This document shows positions 1 to 10,335 of a DNA stretch of 64,000 nt, in pieces. Location: assembly GCF_932526225.1 (NCBI RefSeq), contig NC_064048.1, positions 273,340 to 337,339 of the forward strand, in the 5' to 3' direction. The notes beneath the pieces are model-generated. The model was given only the letters and a program-made list of their open reading frames with translations, did no database searches and was not told where the DNA came from. Origin of the DNA: Nematostella vectensis (taxonomy: Eukaryota > Cnidaria > Anthozoa > Actiniaria > Edwardsiidae). A program made the translations under genes and the position numbers. Every line of letters begins with the position of its first letter. Within the stretch, counting starts at the first letter, position 1.

Positions 1-1119
1 TTCAGTGCTGACCAATGGAAATCATGGACTTTGTTTTTTTCAATATATGCCCTATGGAACATATTACCACCAGCAGATTTAGAACTGTGGCGAAACTTTG
101 TCATGGCATGCAAGCAATTTTGCTCACCTATTTTAACACAGGGTAGGGCTGAACTTGGACACACATACATTTTGAAATTCGGACAAGACTTTGAAAGGCT
201 GTATGGAAAAGAAAAGGTTACCCCAAACATGCACCTTCAGACCCACATTCTTGATTGTGTTTTAGATTATGGACCAGTTTATTCTTTTTGGCTCTTTAGC
301 TTTGAAAGGTATAATGGCATTATAGGAGAATACTGCACTAACCAACGAGCTGTGGAAATTCAACTCATGCGTAGATTTACTTCTGAGCTCTATGTCAGTG
401 ATATTAAGTTACCAAGTGAATTCAAGGAAGCATTCCAACCTCTTCTTAATAGACTCAATGGTCAACAGGTAGGCACCCTTTCTCGTCAGGAAGAGAAGCT
501 TTCGAAAAAAGTAATTGATACAAGTCTTCTGGCTGTTGGTCCAGTTCGCCGGAGTGATCATTGGCCTGTTCTGGAATCTGATATGTACCAGTTCCATCCT
601 CCCCAGTCAAAATCAAGTGTGTCAAAGCATCAATTAGATCATCTCAAGGAGGCCTACCTTACCATATTTGCACAACTGGATCCTGACTAGGTCACAAGGT
701 TCTTTGACAGATATGCATCAGTGTCAATTGGAAGGGAACGTTTTGGTTCAGCTGATTCTAGAGGGGAGCGTTCCTCATTCATAACTGCCAGATGGTGTGG
801 TTTCAGGGGACAGATTGACAAGAGTGGTGTAGATGTGCGTCCTGGGGTAGTACACTACTACATGAGACAGAATGTTACTGTAAATGGATCAATCAGGTCA
901 TGTTTGTTCGCAGCTGTACGATGGTTCCAAAAACACCAAGATCGCTATTTATTGGGAGCTCCAACTGAAGTGTGGTGCAGAAATCTATATGACGATGATG
1001 GCCCTGCCAGCTTCATCCCTGTCCAAAGAATTATTTCCAAATTTATCCCAGCATTTGAACTAATCAAGGGCGAGCGTGTGCTAGTAGTGTGCCCTCTACC
1101 AAGGAAACTGGTATGCTAA
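1..1119 (+). pseudogene. CACTA/EnSpm transposase, C-terminal part, one internal stop
   Basis: The frame is open from base 1 and would encode the C-terminal 370 or so residues of a Tnp2-type transposase, which cuts and pastes the element. A DUF4218-like block is visible around 225-380, with an NMHLQTHI motif, then DYGPVYSFW and FERYNGIIGEY. A second conserved block follows from about 780 (TARWCGFRGQIDKSG) to the stop after 1100. A single TAG at 688-690 interrupts an otherwise continuous frame, so this copy has been inactivated recently or carries a base error. The N-terminal catalytic part lies outside the window. The gene converges on the kinase gene of the same element. Family assignment rests on remembered motifs; the break itself is directly visible. 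Confidence 0.75.
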
Positions 1120-1226
1120 TGAAAGCTTAGATAATTAGGCAGGCATTAGGGAAAAGTTTTTTTGCTTTCCCTTGAGCAATTGTAGGTTAAAAAATTGAAT
1201 TACAATTAGTGTTTATAGAAACGTCA

Positions 1227-1563
1227 CAGGGGCGGCGGACGGGGAGGTGCAGGGGGGTCGCCAGCCTCCCCCACTTTTGAAAGTGAGGGGGCAGCACCCC
1301 CCCACTTTTCAGAACGGATGTTTCTTTGTGTATGAACGGTTTTTTTTTAAACCAAAGGGTTTCAAGCGGTACATATGCAACCAACAACAAATTTGTTGAA
1401 CAGTTTAAAATCCCATGCATAAAAAACTTAGGTTACCCCCCGCGTTCTTATAAATAGTGCTTAAGAATTTTAAACCACTTCCCTTCCCTCCCCTCTTGAA
1501 ACCACCAACCCCCCCCAACTTTCGCCCCCCCTTCCCACTTATGGGACCACTCCGCCGCCCCTG
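1227..1563. mobile_element. 337-bp MITE with CAGGGGCGGCGGA termini
   Basis: The two ends are inverted copies: CAGGGGCGGCGGA at 1227 and TCCGCCGCCCCTG ending at 1563. They are flanked on both sides by CGTCA (1222-1226 and 1564-1568), which I read as a target duplication. The interior is G/C-tract rich with a hairpin built from CCCCCACTTT and AAAGTGAGGGGG around 1267-1291. No coding capacity is evident. CAGGGG-type ends are common in hAT-related MITEs, but those normally give 8-bp duplications, so the superfamily is unsure. Confidence 0.65.
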
Positions 1564-1568
1564 CGTCA

Positions 1569-2258
1569 GGAAATAGGACACCCTGCACAGTAATATGGAA
1601 GTATATAAAACACCAGGATTGATGAATTCATAAGTAAATCTTAGTCAATTTTATATATAGCCATTGACAAAATCTGCAATTTTCTGACATTTGCAAGAAC
1701 ATATTATTATTTTGCTCTGAATAAGTGGCACAGACAGCAATCCATTACTTTAAATATGTCGGCTTAGCTTGGGTTCCCTGTGATAGCAGTATTTTTTTTT
1801 ACATGAGAAATACAAATGGAAGTGCATTATTCTTTATATTCCATGTCTCAATTGCTTAAAACATGAGGATATGAGTATGTGGCTCCTGCCTTTGTTGTGC
1901 CATTTAAATGCCTTCATAAATGCAGTCAACAATCATTTCAGTCTCAAAATGATTTATTTTAATCACAAGAAGCCCAACATATAATGTAAATATACAAGAA
2001 ATTTATAGATCCTGGTTTTATAGGTAAGCTAATAAAATGGTGAACTTCAGTTCCCTTAGAAAGACTCAAGAGATTTGTTGGTTAAGTAGAGGGGGGGGGT
2101 ATGGATCATTTCTGCAATCACACAATATATCAAAGCCAAGGAAAGGGGTTTCAAATTTGAAAACAAAAAAATAAAGTATTAATAGGCATTTACACTAAAA
2201 CTACAGGTTGTCCCCTGCCTATAAACAAGTCCTGTTTGGGTATAGGTTCTTACCACTT
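1569..2258. other. AT-rich spacer inside the CACTA element
   Basis: This is the intergenic stretch between the convergent transposase and kinase genes. It holds AT-rich non-coding sequence, probably the 3' regions of both genes. I see no ORF, repeat or RNA gene in it. Confidence 0.5.
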
Positions 2259-3878
2259 TTATGTTTTATCATTGCGACAGAACTCTTTAAGGGATTCAAT
2301 TACTTGACCCATAGATGGACGATAGCACTTCTGGGACTGGCAATGTAATGCTAAAGTTCCAATTGTATCAACTTTTGCAACTCTGTTAAATTTGTTGATG
2401 ATATAACCAAAGCTGTACACATCACTTTGCTCAGACTCACTGTCTTCACCACGGACAGTCTCGGGTGCTACCCAAGGGTGAAGCTCACTGTACATAACAA
2501 CGTCTCCCACCTTGCGGCATCTCCCATTTCCGACTTTGCAGGCTTTTCCAAAGTCTATAATGACAGGGTGTGTGTGTCCATTTAGCCTGTCAAGCAGAAT
2601 GTTTTTCTGGTGAAGATCATTATGAATTACACCAAGGTCATGCAAGGACTTGAGACCCAAAGCACACTTATGGAAAATAGACATCCATTTTTCCTTTTTG
2701 ATAGAAGTACATTTCATTAGAGCACTGTGTAATGTAAGGCTACTTTCTGGAGTTGCTGAATGGAATGATGTTACAATATAAAAGGGTTGCTGAATTATGT
2801 TTATTCCAAGCAAAACAGGAACATACAATGACTGCTGGAGCTTTTTCAACATGGCTGCTTCATGTTTGACTTCTTTTGCATTAATTTTGCCATGCACTTT
2901 TTTGACACACACTTTAAGGTTCTTCCACATCGACAAGCGTTGACAAGCTCCATAACTTCCAGACCCCATAACCAATCCCCCTTCTTTGCAGGGTGTCATT
3001 TGACTTGATGTGATGTAGTCTATTCCTGTCATTTCAGATGATATTTGATCCTGCCTGGAGCATAGTTTTTCCATAGCCTTTGGTTTGTTAGCATTTCTTT
3101 CTTCCAGTTTATTGACAAGTGTTGCCAATGTCTTTTTTTGTATTTGCAAGGTTTGCACTTTTTTAATGGATTGTGCGTGACTATTTATCATTCGCTTCAG
3201 TTGTTCATTTTTAACAGCTATCTCATCTTCTTTCTCTCTCAGTTTTTGTTGCAGTTGCAAGCTTACTTCATTGGTTGGTCCAGTCTGTTCAATCACACAC
3301 TCAGTGGAAACTTCAATGTGCCTTATCCTGTAGTAAAAGGTTTCGGAACAACCATCCTTTTGATTGTCTTTTTACAAAGGGAAAGGCCATCTTAACTATT
3401 TTACCTGCTTCTACTTTATTTATAGTGTGGTATTTATACTTGAGAAGTTTAAAGACATCATCACACTTTGTCTTCCATGACTTTGAATTTTCCAAGCCTT
3501 CCATCTGTGTTTTTAGCCTGAGTATGACATAAAAATATCACAATTAAGATGGATAATTAAATAATAACTGTAGCATAACATAAAAGCATTTGATTTTAGT
3601 GTCTAAACCTATATCTCATAATTATTTATAATATAGACACCAGTGTTTTGCTAGGTAATAAGCTTATATACACAACTCGTAAAATTATAATATAGGAAAC
3701 TACATTCGGGACCTCGAGTGATGAATTCTGATGAATCATTTGAAGCGATTTTGTCTGTTTTCTGTGTATGTCTATATAATTAAGATAAAAAACGGTGGTA
3801 GTAAGATTACATGGCCAATGCTTACCATTCAGCTTTCTCTGCTCTAAAATCGGACTCCAGCTTCATGGAGGACGCCAT
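2259..3878 (-). CDS. Coiled-coil protein kinase carried by the CACTA element (two exons, one frameshift)
   Basis: The minus-strand gene starts at ATG 3878-3876. Exon 1 (3878-3826) ends at a GTAAGC donor, a 308-bp intron follows (3825-3518), and exon 2 begins after a CAG acceptor at 3517. The junction keeps the frame across a split Trp codon. Exon 2 first encodes a Lys-rich region, then changes frame somewhere between about 3371 and 3313. It continues as about 345 residues: a predicted coiled coil (roughly residues 10-80 of that part) and a kinase domain. Visible kinase motifs are GSGSYG (glycine loop), VCVKKV (ATP lysine), HEAAML (helix C Glu), IHNDLHQKNIL (catalytic loop, HND in place of HRD), DFG and APE. 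The domain therefore looks catalytically equipped but non-RD. The frameshift may be real decay or an A-tract base error. Position inside the transposon suggests a captured or element-encoded kinase; substrate unknown. Confidence 0.6.
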
Positions 3879-3900
3879 CTTGTGAGTAGAATACAAGTGT

Positions 3901-3945
3901 CACGTGGTTTTACTGTATGTAGGCGACATACAGAGAAACCACGTG
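3901..3945. repeat. 20-bp inverted repeat carrying two CACGTG boxes, upstream of the kinase gene
   Basis: Arms at 3901-3920 and 3926-3945 are near-perfect inverted copies with a 5-bp loop, and each outer end is the palindrome CACGTG. It sits 23 bp upstream of the kinase start codon, so it could be a promoter element (E-box pair) or a small foldback. Function is inferred from position only. Confidence 0.55.
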
Positions 3946-4367
3946 ACTGTGACGCAAGATACTAAAATATCTTGACTGCGGGATTTTCGAACAATGTTTT
4001 AAGGGTAAAATAAATAAGTTATTTACCGACTTGAGGTCGGTCCGAATAGAGAAAAACTGTGACAGAGGTCTGGGAAATGCTGACCGAGGCCGGACCTCCC
4101 AGCCGTTGAATAACCTATATATTACACCGCCATCTGGTCGCTCTCGCCTTTTTTTCATCAAACCCGCGTATAAGAAACACACACAAAAAACTCGACGATT
4201 TTCACTAGTATCTTGATGATGATTTTAGATGTTTGCCCTACTAAAAGCGACAACAACAAAATTTGTCGCACACGACTGTCACCGTCAAACACTAAGTGAT
4301 ATTACAACACACCTTGCAGATATAAGTAAAGATAATCTAGTGAGTGTAAATCCATGAAAATCTAAAT

Positions 4368-4690
4368 TTGATCTTTGAACTGTATTTGCACAAAATACAA
4401 ACATGAAATTTACATACAAATTTACCACCCAAGCAAATTATTCAAAGTTGATCTTTGAACTGTATTTGCACAAAATAAAAACATGAAATTTACATAAAAA
4501 TTTACCATCCAAGCAAATCAGTCAAACTTGATCTTTGAAATGTTATTTGCACAAAATACAAACATGAAATTTACATACAAATTTACCATCCAAGCAAATT
4601 ATTCAAAGTTTATCTTTGAAAAGTGTTTGCACAACATGCAAATATAAAATTTGCATACACGTTTACTACCAAAGCAAATCAGGCACCAAA
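4368..4690. repeat. 80-bp tandem subterminal repeats, four copies
   Basis: Units begin with TTGATCTTTGAA at 4368, 4448, 4528 and (variant) 4609, giving a period of 80-81 bp. Each unit contains TTTGCACAAAATACAAACAT-like and AAGCAAAT motifs. Subterminal repeats of this kind are typical binding sites for CACTA-element proteins; that role is inference here. Confidence 0.75.
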
Positions 4691-4749
4691 TATAGTGCCT
4701 GATATTTACATCATATTTGCGCGATGTAAATCCGTTTTTTCATCCAGTG
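4691..4749 (-). repeat. CACTA-type element terminus
   Basis: Read on the minus strand the end is CACTGGATGAAAAAACGGATT and is followed inward by an inverted pair of ATTTACATC/GATGTAAAT around 4707-4731. CACTG plus subterminal repeats supports an EnSpm terminus. The matching left terminus lies outside the window. Confidence 0.6.
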
Positions 4750-6575
4750 TGAGAATTACTCCCTAGATCCGCGGACTACACCATCCACAGACGGGACAGA
4801 CAGTCCCGTAGAGGAGGAGGAGTGTTCCTGGCGGTCAAAAACAGTATCGTGAGCCTCCGTCGATGTGATTTAGAAACCAACGCTGAACTTTTAGCATGCG
4901 AGCTCCATCCCAACTCACAACGCAAGATTCTGGCTACCATTTATTACAGACCGCAGGACACTGACCTAGAGTATCTAAAACAACTCAAGAAAACTCTGCG
5001 CCTAGCTTCTAAAGCGAAATACGATCAGTTAATAGTGATTGGCGACTTCAATCTCTCTGAGATCGACTGGACGACAGTAGCCGCTTAAACCGGCGATTGC
5101 CTCACAAACTATCTCTGCAAAATTGTGAAGGATAGCTATTTATGGCAGCTTATTGATTCTCGATTTAATTTTGACGAGTATCCCATCCAAATTTCAACAC
5201 ATAAAAGGATTCGATTACAGTATTTCTACCGACCACAAGTTGATCAGTTTCGGACTACACTTGAAAATCCTTAAAAAACAAAGACCAAACGCGTTGTGTA
5301 CAACTTCAAGCGTGCAGACTGGACGGGACTTAATGAGTCGCTTAAGAACATCCCGTGGGACCTGTGTCTCTCTCAAAGCGATAGCATCGATTCATCACTC
5401 GCTAATTGGACTGATCTATTTCTCGCCGCTGTTAATGAGCATATTCCGAAATCCAAACCAAGGAATGTGAACGATTACCCGTGGATAGATCACGAACTGA
5501 GTTCTTTGCTCAAAAAGAAGGATGCGCAGCGTAAAAAAGCAAACAAAACCGGCGCCCAGCCTACCAACCGTGAGCCTGTGTTGGGTCTGGGCTCTATCCA
5601 ACTCACCGTCCCTGAAGTACTGGATGTCTTACAAAATCTAGACTCCCAAAAAAGCCTGTGGAACGTATCAAATCCCTGGTATTCTGCTGAAAACACCGCT
5701 CATCGAATCGCACCATCGTTAAGTCGGTTGTTTAATCTGTCGCTGTCTCTTGGATCCGTTCCCGCGCTTTGGAAGGACGAAAATGTCACACCTGTGTTCA
5801 AGAAGGATGACCCTACCCTGGCAGAAGACTACAGGCCTATCTCCCTTCTGTGTATTCTGTCAAAAGTTCTTGAACGCTGCGTCTTCAAGCGCTGCTTCAA
5901 CTTCATTTCACTCACTTTAAGGGAAAATCCACCGTGATGCAACTCGTCGAAGTCTATCAAGACATACTAGCAGGGGGGGGGGGGAGGACATTGATGTCAT
6001 TCACCTTGACCTTTCCAAGGCCTTCGACAAGGTCCCTCATCATCTGCTTATTTCCAAGCTGCAGCAGTATGGAGTCACGGGTTCTCTGCTGAAAAGGTTT
6101 GTGTCCTACCTAACGAGAAGGCGGCAGCGTGTTGTCCTCGATGGTGTGTCCTCCTCTTGGCTGCCAGTTACCTCAGGGGTCCCATAGGGATCTATCCTTG
6201 GGCCCCTGGTGTTCCTAGTATATGCCAACGATATGCCTAACTACGTGCAGCAAGGCTCAAACATCGCTCTTTATGCTGATGATTCTAAGCTCTACCGCTC
6301 TATAGACACTGCAAGTTCTTCAACCTCGTTGCAGGCTGACCTTGACTCCTTGTACAGCTGGAGTCTAGAGCACTGCACGGAGTTTAGTGCATCTAAGTGT
6401 ACCCTTACCAACTATGCGGTCGCACCCTGGATCCAGTAGCGCAGGTGACTGACCTCGGCGTTACAATTACCAAAGATCTGTCTTAGGGTCCTCACATCGA
6501 GCCTATGTGCGCAAAAGCAAACAGGGTGCTTGGACTAGTGAAGCGGGTCTGTTCTGAAATCCTCTTTTATTCTCT
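4750..6575 (+). pseudogene. Jockey/CR1-type LINE ORF2 remnant (endonuclease and RT)
   Basis: The first part encodes the AP-type endonuclease that would nick target DNA: RRGGGVFLAVKNS at about 4795-4845, ATIYYRPQ, and the VIGDFNLSEIDW motif near 5035-5070. STDHKLISFG near 5230 is the final His motif. Reverse transcriptase follows: EDYRPISLL near 5826-5850, LDLSKAFDKVPHHLL at about 6007, SGVP with a stop directly after it near 6186, and YADDSKLYRS near 6271. At least four frame changes or stops, a G-tract at 5973-5982 and an internal deletion near 5570 make it non-functional. The sequence starts in mid-endonuclease because the CACTA element was inserted there. The clade within the Jockey superfamily is not resolved. 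Confidence 0.8.
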
Positions 6576-6583
6576 CAACATTA

Positions 6584-7085
6584 GTGCTGATCAAATACCA
6601 GGGAAAACACGGGTGTATGATGTTAAACTTCAGTCAACACAAGCCATACGTTGCTGAGTCATTACAAACCACCAAGGCAAACGAAGAAACAATAACTACT
6701 TGTATGGACGGTATCACTCTGGCAATGACAGCCAATTATGAATTAAATCAAAGGAGAAGGGAAGCTATTAGGTGAATTTGCCAAAGCTTTGTGTAGCTCC
6801 AGCAACCCTGCAGATGAATTCTTATTTGGAGGGGATACTTCAAAGAGAGTTAAGGAGGTTGCAGAGTTAAACAAGAACAGAGTTTGTAAGTTCCGTTTTA
6901 CTACAAGAGGCAGGGGGCAAAGGTTCTCCCCATACCCAAGCTCTGGGAACAGGGGTGGATTTAGAGGCCTTGGCAGAGGTTTCCGTGGCCGTGGTAGCCA
7001 GTGGGGGTCAAACAGCTACTCTGGATATCAGAACTTTTCGGAGTGCGCCCCAGTCGGACAAAAGATCCAACCAAAAGTCAACACA
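6584..7085 (+). pseudogene. DIRS gag-like region
   Basis: Two reading frames (6584-6775 and from about 6777) read as one gag-like protein: a Met-rich helical part ending NYELNQRRREAIR, then NPADEFLFGGDTSKRVKE and an RGRG-rich tail (RGGFRGLGRGFRGRGSQWG, about 6948-7007). RGG-type tails bind nucleic acid. A stop at 6773-6775 and a shift of frame separate the halves. Confidence 0.6.
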
Positions 7086-8451
7086 ATGGTATGTGTCTCC
7101 ATGTACTTACAAGGAGATGATATAATAGAATGTTTGAACAACCTCAAGGAAACAATTGAGCTTTTTCTGAATCTTGGTTTTCATGTACACCCAGACAAGT
7201 GTGTCCTTATGCCTACTCAGGAAATCACCTTCTTGGGCTTCATTATTAATTCTATCACCATGAGCGTGACTCTTTCTCAACAGAAGAAAGAGAAATTGAA
7301 ATCACTCTGTTCTGTTCACAGGCTCTTGCTGGAGAGTCTTTTACTATACGCTTTATTGCACAAGTAATTGGCAAGATTGTATCATCTCTACCTGGTGTAG
7401 AGTTTGGCAAGTTACACTATCGTGACCTGGAACGTATCAAAATCCAGGCTTTAGCAAATAATCATGGTGATTATGAAGGGATTTTGACTCCTTCTGACTC
7501 AGCAAAGGAAGACTTGCGATGGTGGTACAACAATGTTATGGATCATTAGACATCATGCAATAACTTGTACTTTCCAGACTGACGCGAGTGACAGTGGCTG
7601 GGGCGTCAATTGTACAACAGATACTTCATTGCTGTCTCAGGGTCTTTGGACTCGAGAGCAAGCTTCTCTACATATTAATGTAAGATAACTTTATGTGGTG
7701 TACATTTGCTTAACTATTTTTTGCAGTGCAATGGTTAATGTCCATCTTCGTTTTGAGCTGGATAATGTAACAACAGTGTCCTATGTTAATCACATGGGGG
7801 TAGCAGGTCGGTAACCTGTGACCCAGAAGGGTGTGGTTATCTGTTTTTCACATACCTGGGTCCACTAATGTCATTGCAGATAAATTATCTAGGAACCACC
7901 ACTCTGATCACGAGTGGAAGCTCAACCCACACATTTTTCAAAAACTGTGTGCTGTATTCTCTCCTTTGTCTATTGAACTTTTTGCATCTAAGATCAACAC
8001 ACAATTACCTAGGTATGCTTCGTGGAAACCTGACCCACAGGATGTTGTCACTAATGCGTTAAGTTTTTCGTGGGAAAATGAGTACTTTTATGCTTTTCCT
8101 CCATTTAGCCTGATTCCCAAATGTCTGGACAAAATACAATCCGAACAGGCAAAGGGTGTTCTGGTTGTCCCAGCGTGGCCTACTCAGACTTGGTACACAA
8201 AGGTCTTACAGATGCTAACTCATCAACCCAAGCTTCTGTTGTGGACTTTAGAAATGGAGCTTTTAATTAATCCACAGAAGAAGTTAGTACACAGCATGAA
8301 GGGCAAGTTAAAGCTGGCAACATTACCGAAAGCAAGGCTTTTCGGAGCATGTTACCAGTGTACTCCTCGACTCATGGCGATCTGCTACACAGAAGCAATA
8401 TGCGGTTCATCTCAAGAAGTGGGATGTATTCTGTCGCCAAAGAAAGGTTAA
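7086..8451 (+). pseudogene. DIRS reverse transcriptase / RNase H remnant
   Basis: The RT thumb-proximal motif LGFHVHPDKCVLMPTQEITF and FLGFIINS is at about 7170-7250. The RNase H block has DASDSGWG at about 7581 and VSYVNHMG near 7780. A DIRS-typical region follows: FHIPGSTNVIADKLSRN at about 7850 and then SIELFASKINTQLPRYASW. The RT fingers and palm with the catalytic Asp pair are missing, so there is an internal deletion before about 7110. Stops and frame changes occur near 7367, 7550 and 7690-7830. Non-functional. Confidence 0.7.
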
Positions 8452-8454
8452 TCC

Positions 8455-9238
8455 ATATTCCCCCAATTTAAGTCAGGTGTTGGAATTCTTACACACACAG
8501 CTTCATTTATCGTATTCTTCTATGAATACCACTAGATCAGCTTTGTCATCTATTATTTCAGTGGATAACATTCCTGTAGGCCAGCATCCTGTTGTTTGTC
8601 GTTTTCTGAAAGGCGTTTTTTGAGAGAAAACCTCCTTCCAAAAAATATTATGGTATCTGGGATGTGCAAACCGTACTTCAATTTCTGAAGACATATAGTC
8701 CTAATACATCTTTAACTCTTAAGGAGATGTCATTTAAGCTAGCTATGCTATTAGCTCTATTGTTAGTATTCAAAGGAAACAAACATTATTACAACTTAAT
8801 ATTAACAAGGAGTTTATGAAAAAATCTCAAGATGAGTATATGTTTATTCTTAGCAAACATGTGAAACAGAGAAGACCTAATTATCCAGTTCCTCCTGTTA
8901 TTATTCCTAGATACACTGTGGATCCAGATGTATGTCCATATATTTGCTTGGAGGATTTTATTGAATGTACAAAGAGTTTGAGACAAGATGATGTACTGCT
9001 TATCTCCTTTATAAAGCCTCATCCTGCAATTGGTTCCCAAACTTTGGCTCGATGGATTAAGACAGTATTACAGTTGTCTGGTATCGATATTGATTTATTT
9101 AAGCCACATTCAACAAGACATGCTGCATCAACAGCAGCCTTTCATGCTAATGTTCCTTTAGATGACATTCTAAAGAGAGCAGGTTGGAGTAATGCTAATA
9201 CATTTAAACGTTTCTATTACAAGCATGTAACTACTTAG
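8455..9238 (+). pseudogene. DIRS tyrosine recombinase (integrase)
   Basis: This enzyme would integrate the circular DIRS DNA by strand exchange through a Tyr. The core-binding part is broken by frame changes between 8455 and 8760. From about 8762 the catalytic domain is open to its stop. IQRKQTL (first catalytic Arg, about 8768), HSTRHAAS (the HxxR pair, about 9108-9131), GWSNANTFKRFYYK (late Trp/Gly and nucleophile Tyr region, near 9184-9225) can be recognised. Catalytic residues appear retained although the N-terminal half is damaged. Confidence 0.75.
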
Positions 9239-9387
9239 TTTGTTTATTACAAGATCATTTTGATATTTCTGTAGAAGTTCTGTACTGCTATACATTTTCA
9301 CTATTGGTGTCATTGAAAGCAATAAATATTGTTAATGTACACGTTATGCAACTCATTGTGTCACCACACAAGCTTTGAAGTCTTCAT

Positions 9388-9503
9388 GTCAGTACGAAGG
9401 TTACGGTTTATGGGATAGAACTTATAAGTTAAACGAGACTTAGCTCTAAGCTGAAGTTTGACTTGAATTCTATACCATAAACATTAGTAACCGGAGGACT
9501 GAC
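9388..9503. repeat. 116-bp imperfect hairpin at the DIRS right end
   Basis: Left arm GTCAGTACGAAGGTTACGG... from 9388 pairs with a right arm ending ...GTAACCGGAGGACTGAC at 9503. Pairing continues inward through TTTATGGGATAGAA / TTCTATACCATAAA to a central palindrome CTTAGCTCTAAG near 9440. GTCAGTCCTCCGCTTAC recurs at 9639-9655, outside the hairpin. DIRS elements carry inverted terminal repeats and an internal complementary region, which this resembles. Confidence 0.65.
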
Positions 9504-9691
9504 ACCCACCACACCCTACCAGTGTGGCTTATGTTTGTCCCCGGTTAATTCTATTTTTGTGCATTTCCACAGAGTTTTTTGAACAAATGATTAGTGACGT
9601 CACGTTGCTCCCAGTAGGCTTTGCGTTCGTTCTTCACGTCAGTCCTCCGCTTACAATTTTGCCACTTTTGTCCTAAAAAAACTTACACTTT

Positions 9692-9765
9692 ATTGAGCCC
9701 CATAGCACATTGCTAATTATTGAACCCCATAGCACATTGCTGATTATTGAGACCCATAGCATGAG
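9692..9765. repeat. 27-bp tandem repeat, about 2.7 copies
   Basis: Units ATTGAGCCCCATAGCACATT start at 9692, 9719 and 9746 (period 27 bp) with two or three substitutions per copy. They abut the LINE fragment that begins at about 9766. Confidence 0.75.
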
Positions 9766-9975
9766 GTGGCCATTTCTAGCGCTCGAATCCTGCGCATCAC
9801 GGAAATAAAGATGAAATATGTTACAGCTAGCCACCCAATCTACGAACGGTATTACATGAATTCGTATTTCCCTAGAACTGTCGAAGTATGGAATAGTCTT
9901 CCTTCAATCATGAAATTGCACTACGCTTTCGTCTTTCAGAAATCAGCTCACAACTCACTATTTAGAGAAACTTGA
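9766..9975 (+). pseudogene. LINE ORF2 extreme C-terminus
   Basis: About 69 residues with the motif YFPRTVEVWNSLPSIM match the tail of Jockey/CR1-type RT proteins, where a similar RT(V/I)xxWNSLP sequence precedes the stop. It is a 5'-truncated copy. The hairpin at 10030-10061 is probably its 3' UTR. Confidence 0.6.
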
Positions 9976-10029
9976 TTCTTACAAACCTCCATAATTTCAT
10001 AGAGCTTAAATTTTTGTAATTCAATTTTT

Positions 10030-10061
10030 GTGACGAAAGGCCTTATGGGGCCTCTCGTCAC
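10030..10061. repeat. 13-bp stem hairpin in a LINE 3' region
   Basis: GTGACGAAAGGCC (10030-10042) pairs with GGCCTCTCGTCAC (10049-10061) with one mismatch around a 6-bp loop. LINE 3' UTRs often hold such a hairpin for RT recognition; this role is inferred. Confidence 0.55.
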
Positions 10062-10335
10062 TATGCCATCGGTTTGAGTGAGTGAAAGAAAGAGTTGTAA
10101 ACAATAGAATTTCACTTGAAGCAGGCGTTCCTAGCGGTCATTCATCGAACACGTGATCGTCGTCGTAGATGTCGCTGGCGAAGAGGGATCGGATTGATTT
10201 CGGATTACGACGTTGTTTTGAATTATAGTCCACGAGCAAAAAATGATTGGAGTCAAACATGTGCTTTCTCTTCGCACTTCTCGTTTGATTTCACGAGCTC
10301 TTGTGAAGGTGAGTTGATTTAATACTTCTTTTACA

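Larger units (their letters stand above)
1..4749 (+). mobile_element. EnSpm/CACTA DNA transposon, right-hand part (left end outside window)
   Basis: The element contains a CACTA-type transposase C-terminus on the plus strand, a kinase gene on the minus strand, subterminal 80-bp repeats and a terminus ending in CAGTG at 4745-4749. That terminus read on the other strand starts CACTGGATGAAAAAACGG, as expected for animal EnSpm ends. Directly after 4749 a LINE endonuclease reading frame begins in mid-domain, so the transposon was probably inserted into that LINE. The left terminus is not in the window, so the TIR pair and the expected 3-bp target duplication could not be confirmed. A MITE at 1227-1563 is nested inside. 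Confidence 0.7.
6584..9503 (+). mobile_element. Decayed DIRS-type tyrosine-recombinase retrotransposon
   Basis: The order of parts matches a DIRS element: a Gly/Arg-rich gag-like region, RT, an RNase H block, a tyrosine recombinase, and a long inverted-repeat terminal region. No DDE integrase is present. Several frames are broken and part of the RT is deleted. The left terminal repeat was not found and is probably truncated at the LINE junction near 6580. Confidence 0.75.

Noticed and set aside
9692..9765. Telomere-like or centromere-like repeat
   Set aside because: Only about 2.7 copies of a 27-bp unit next to a LINE end; a local duplication is sufficient.
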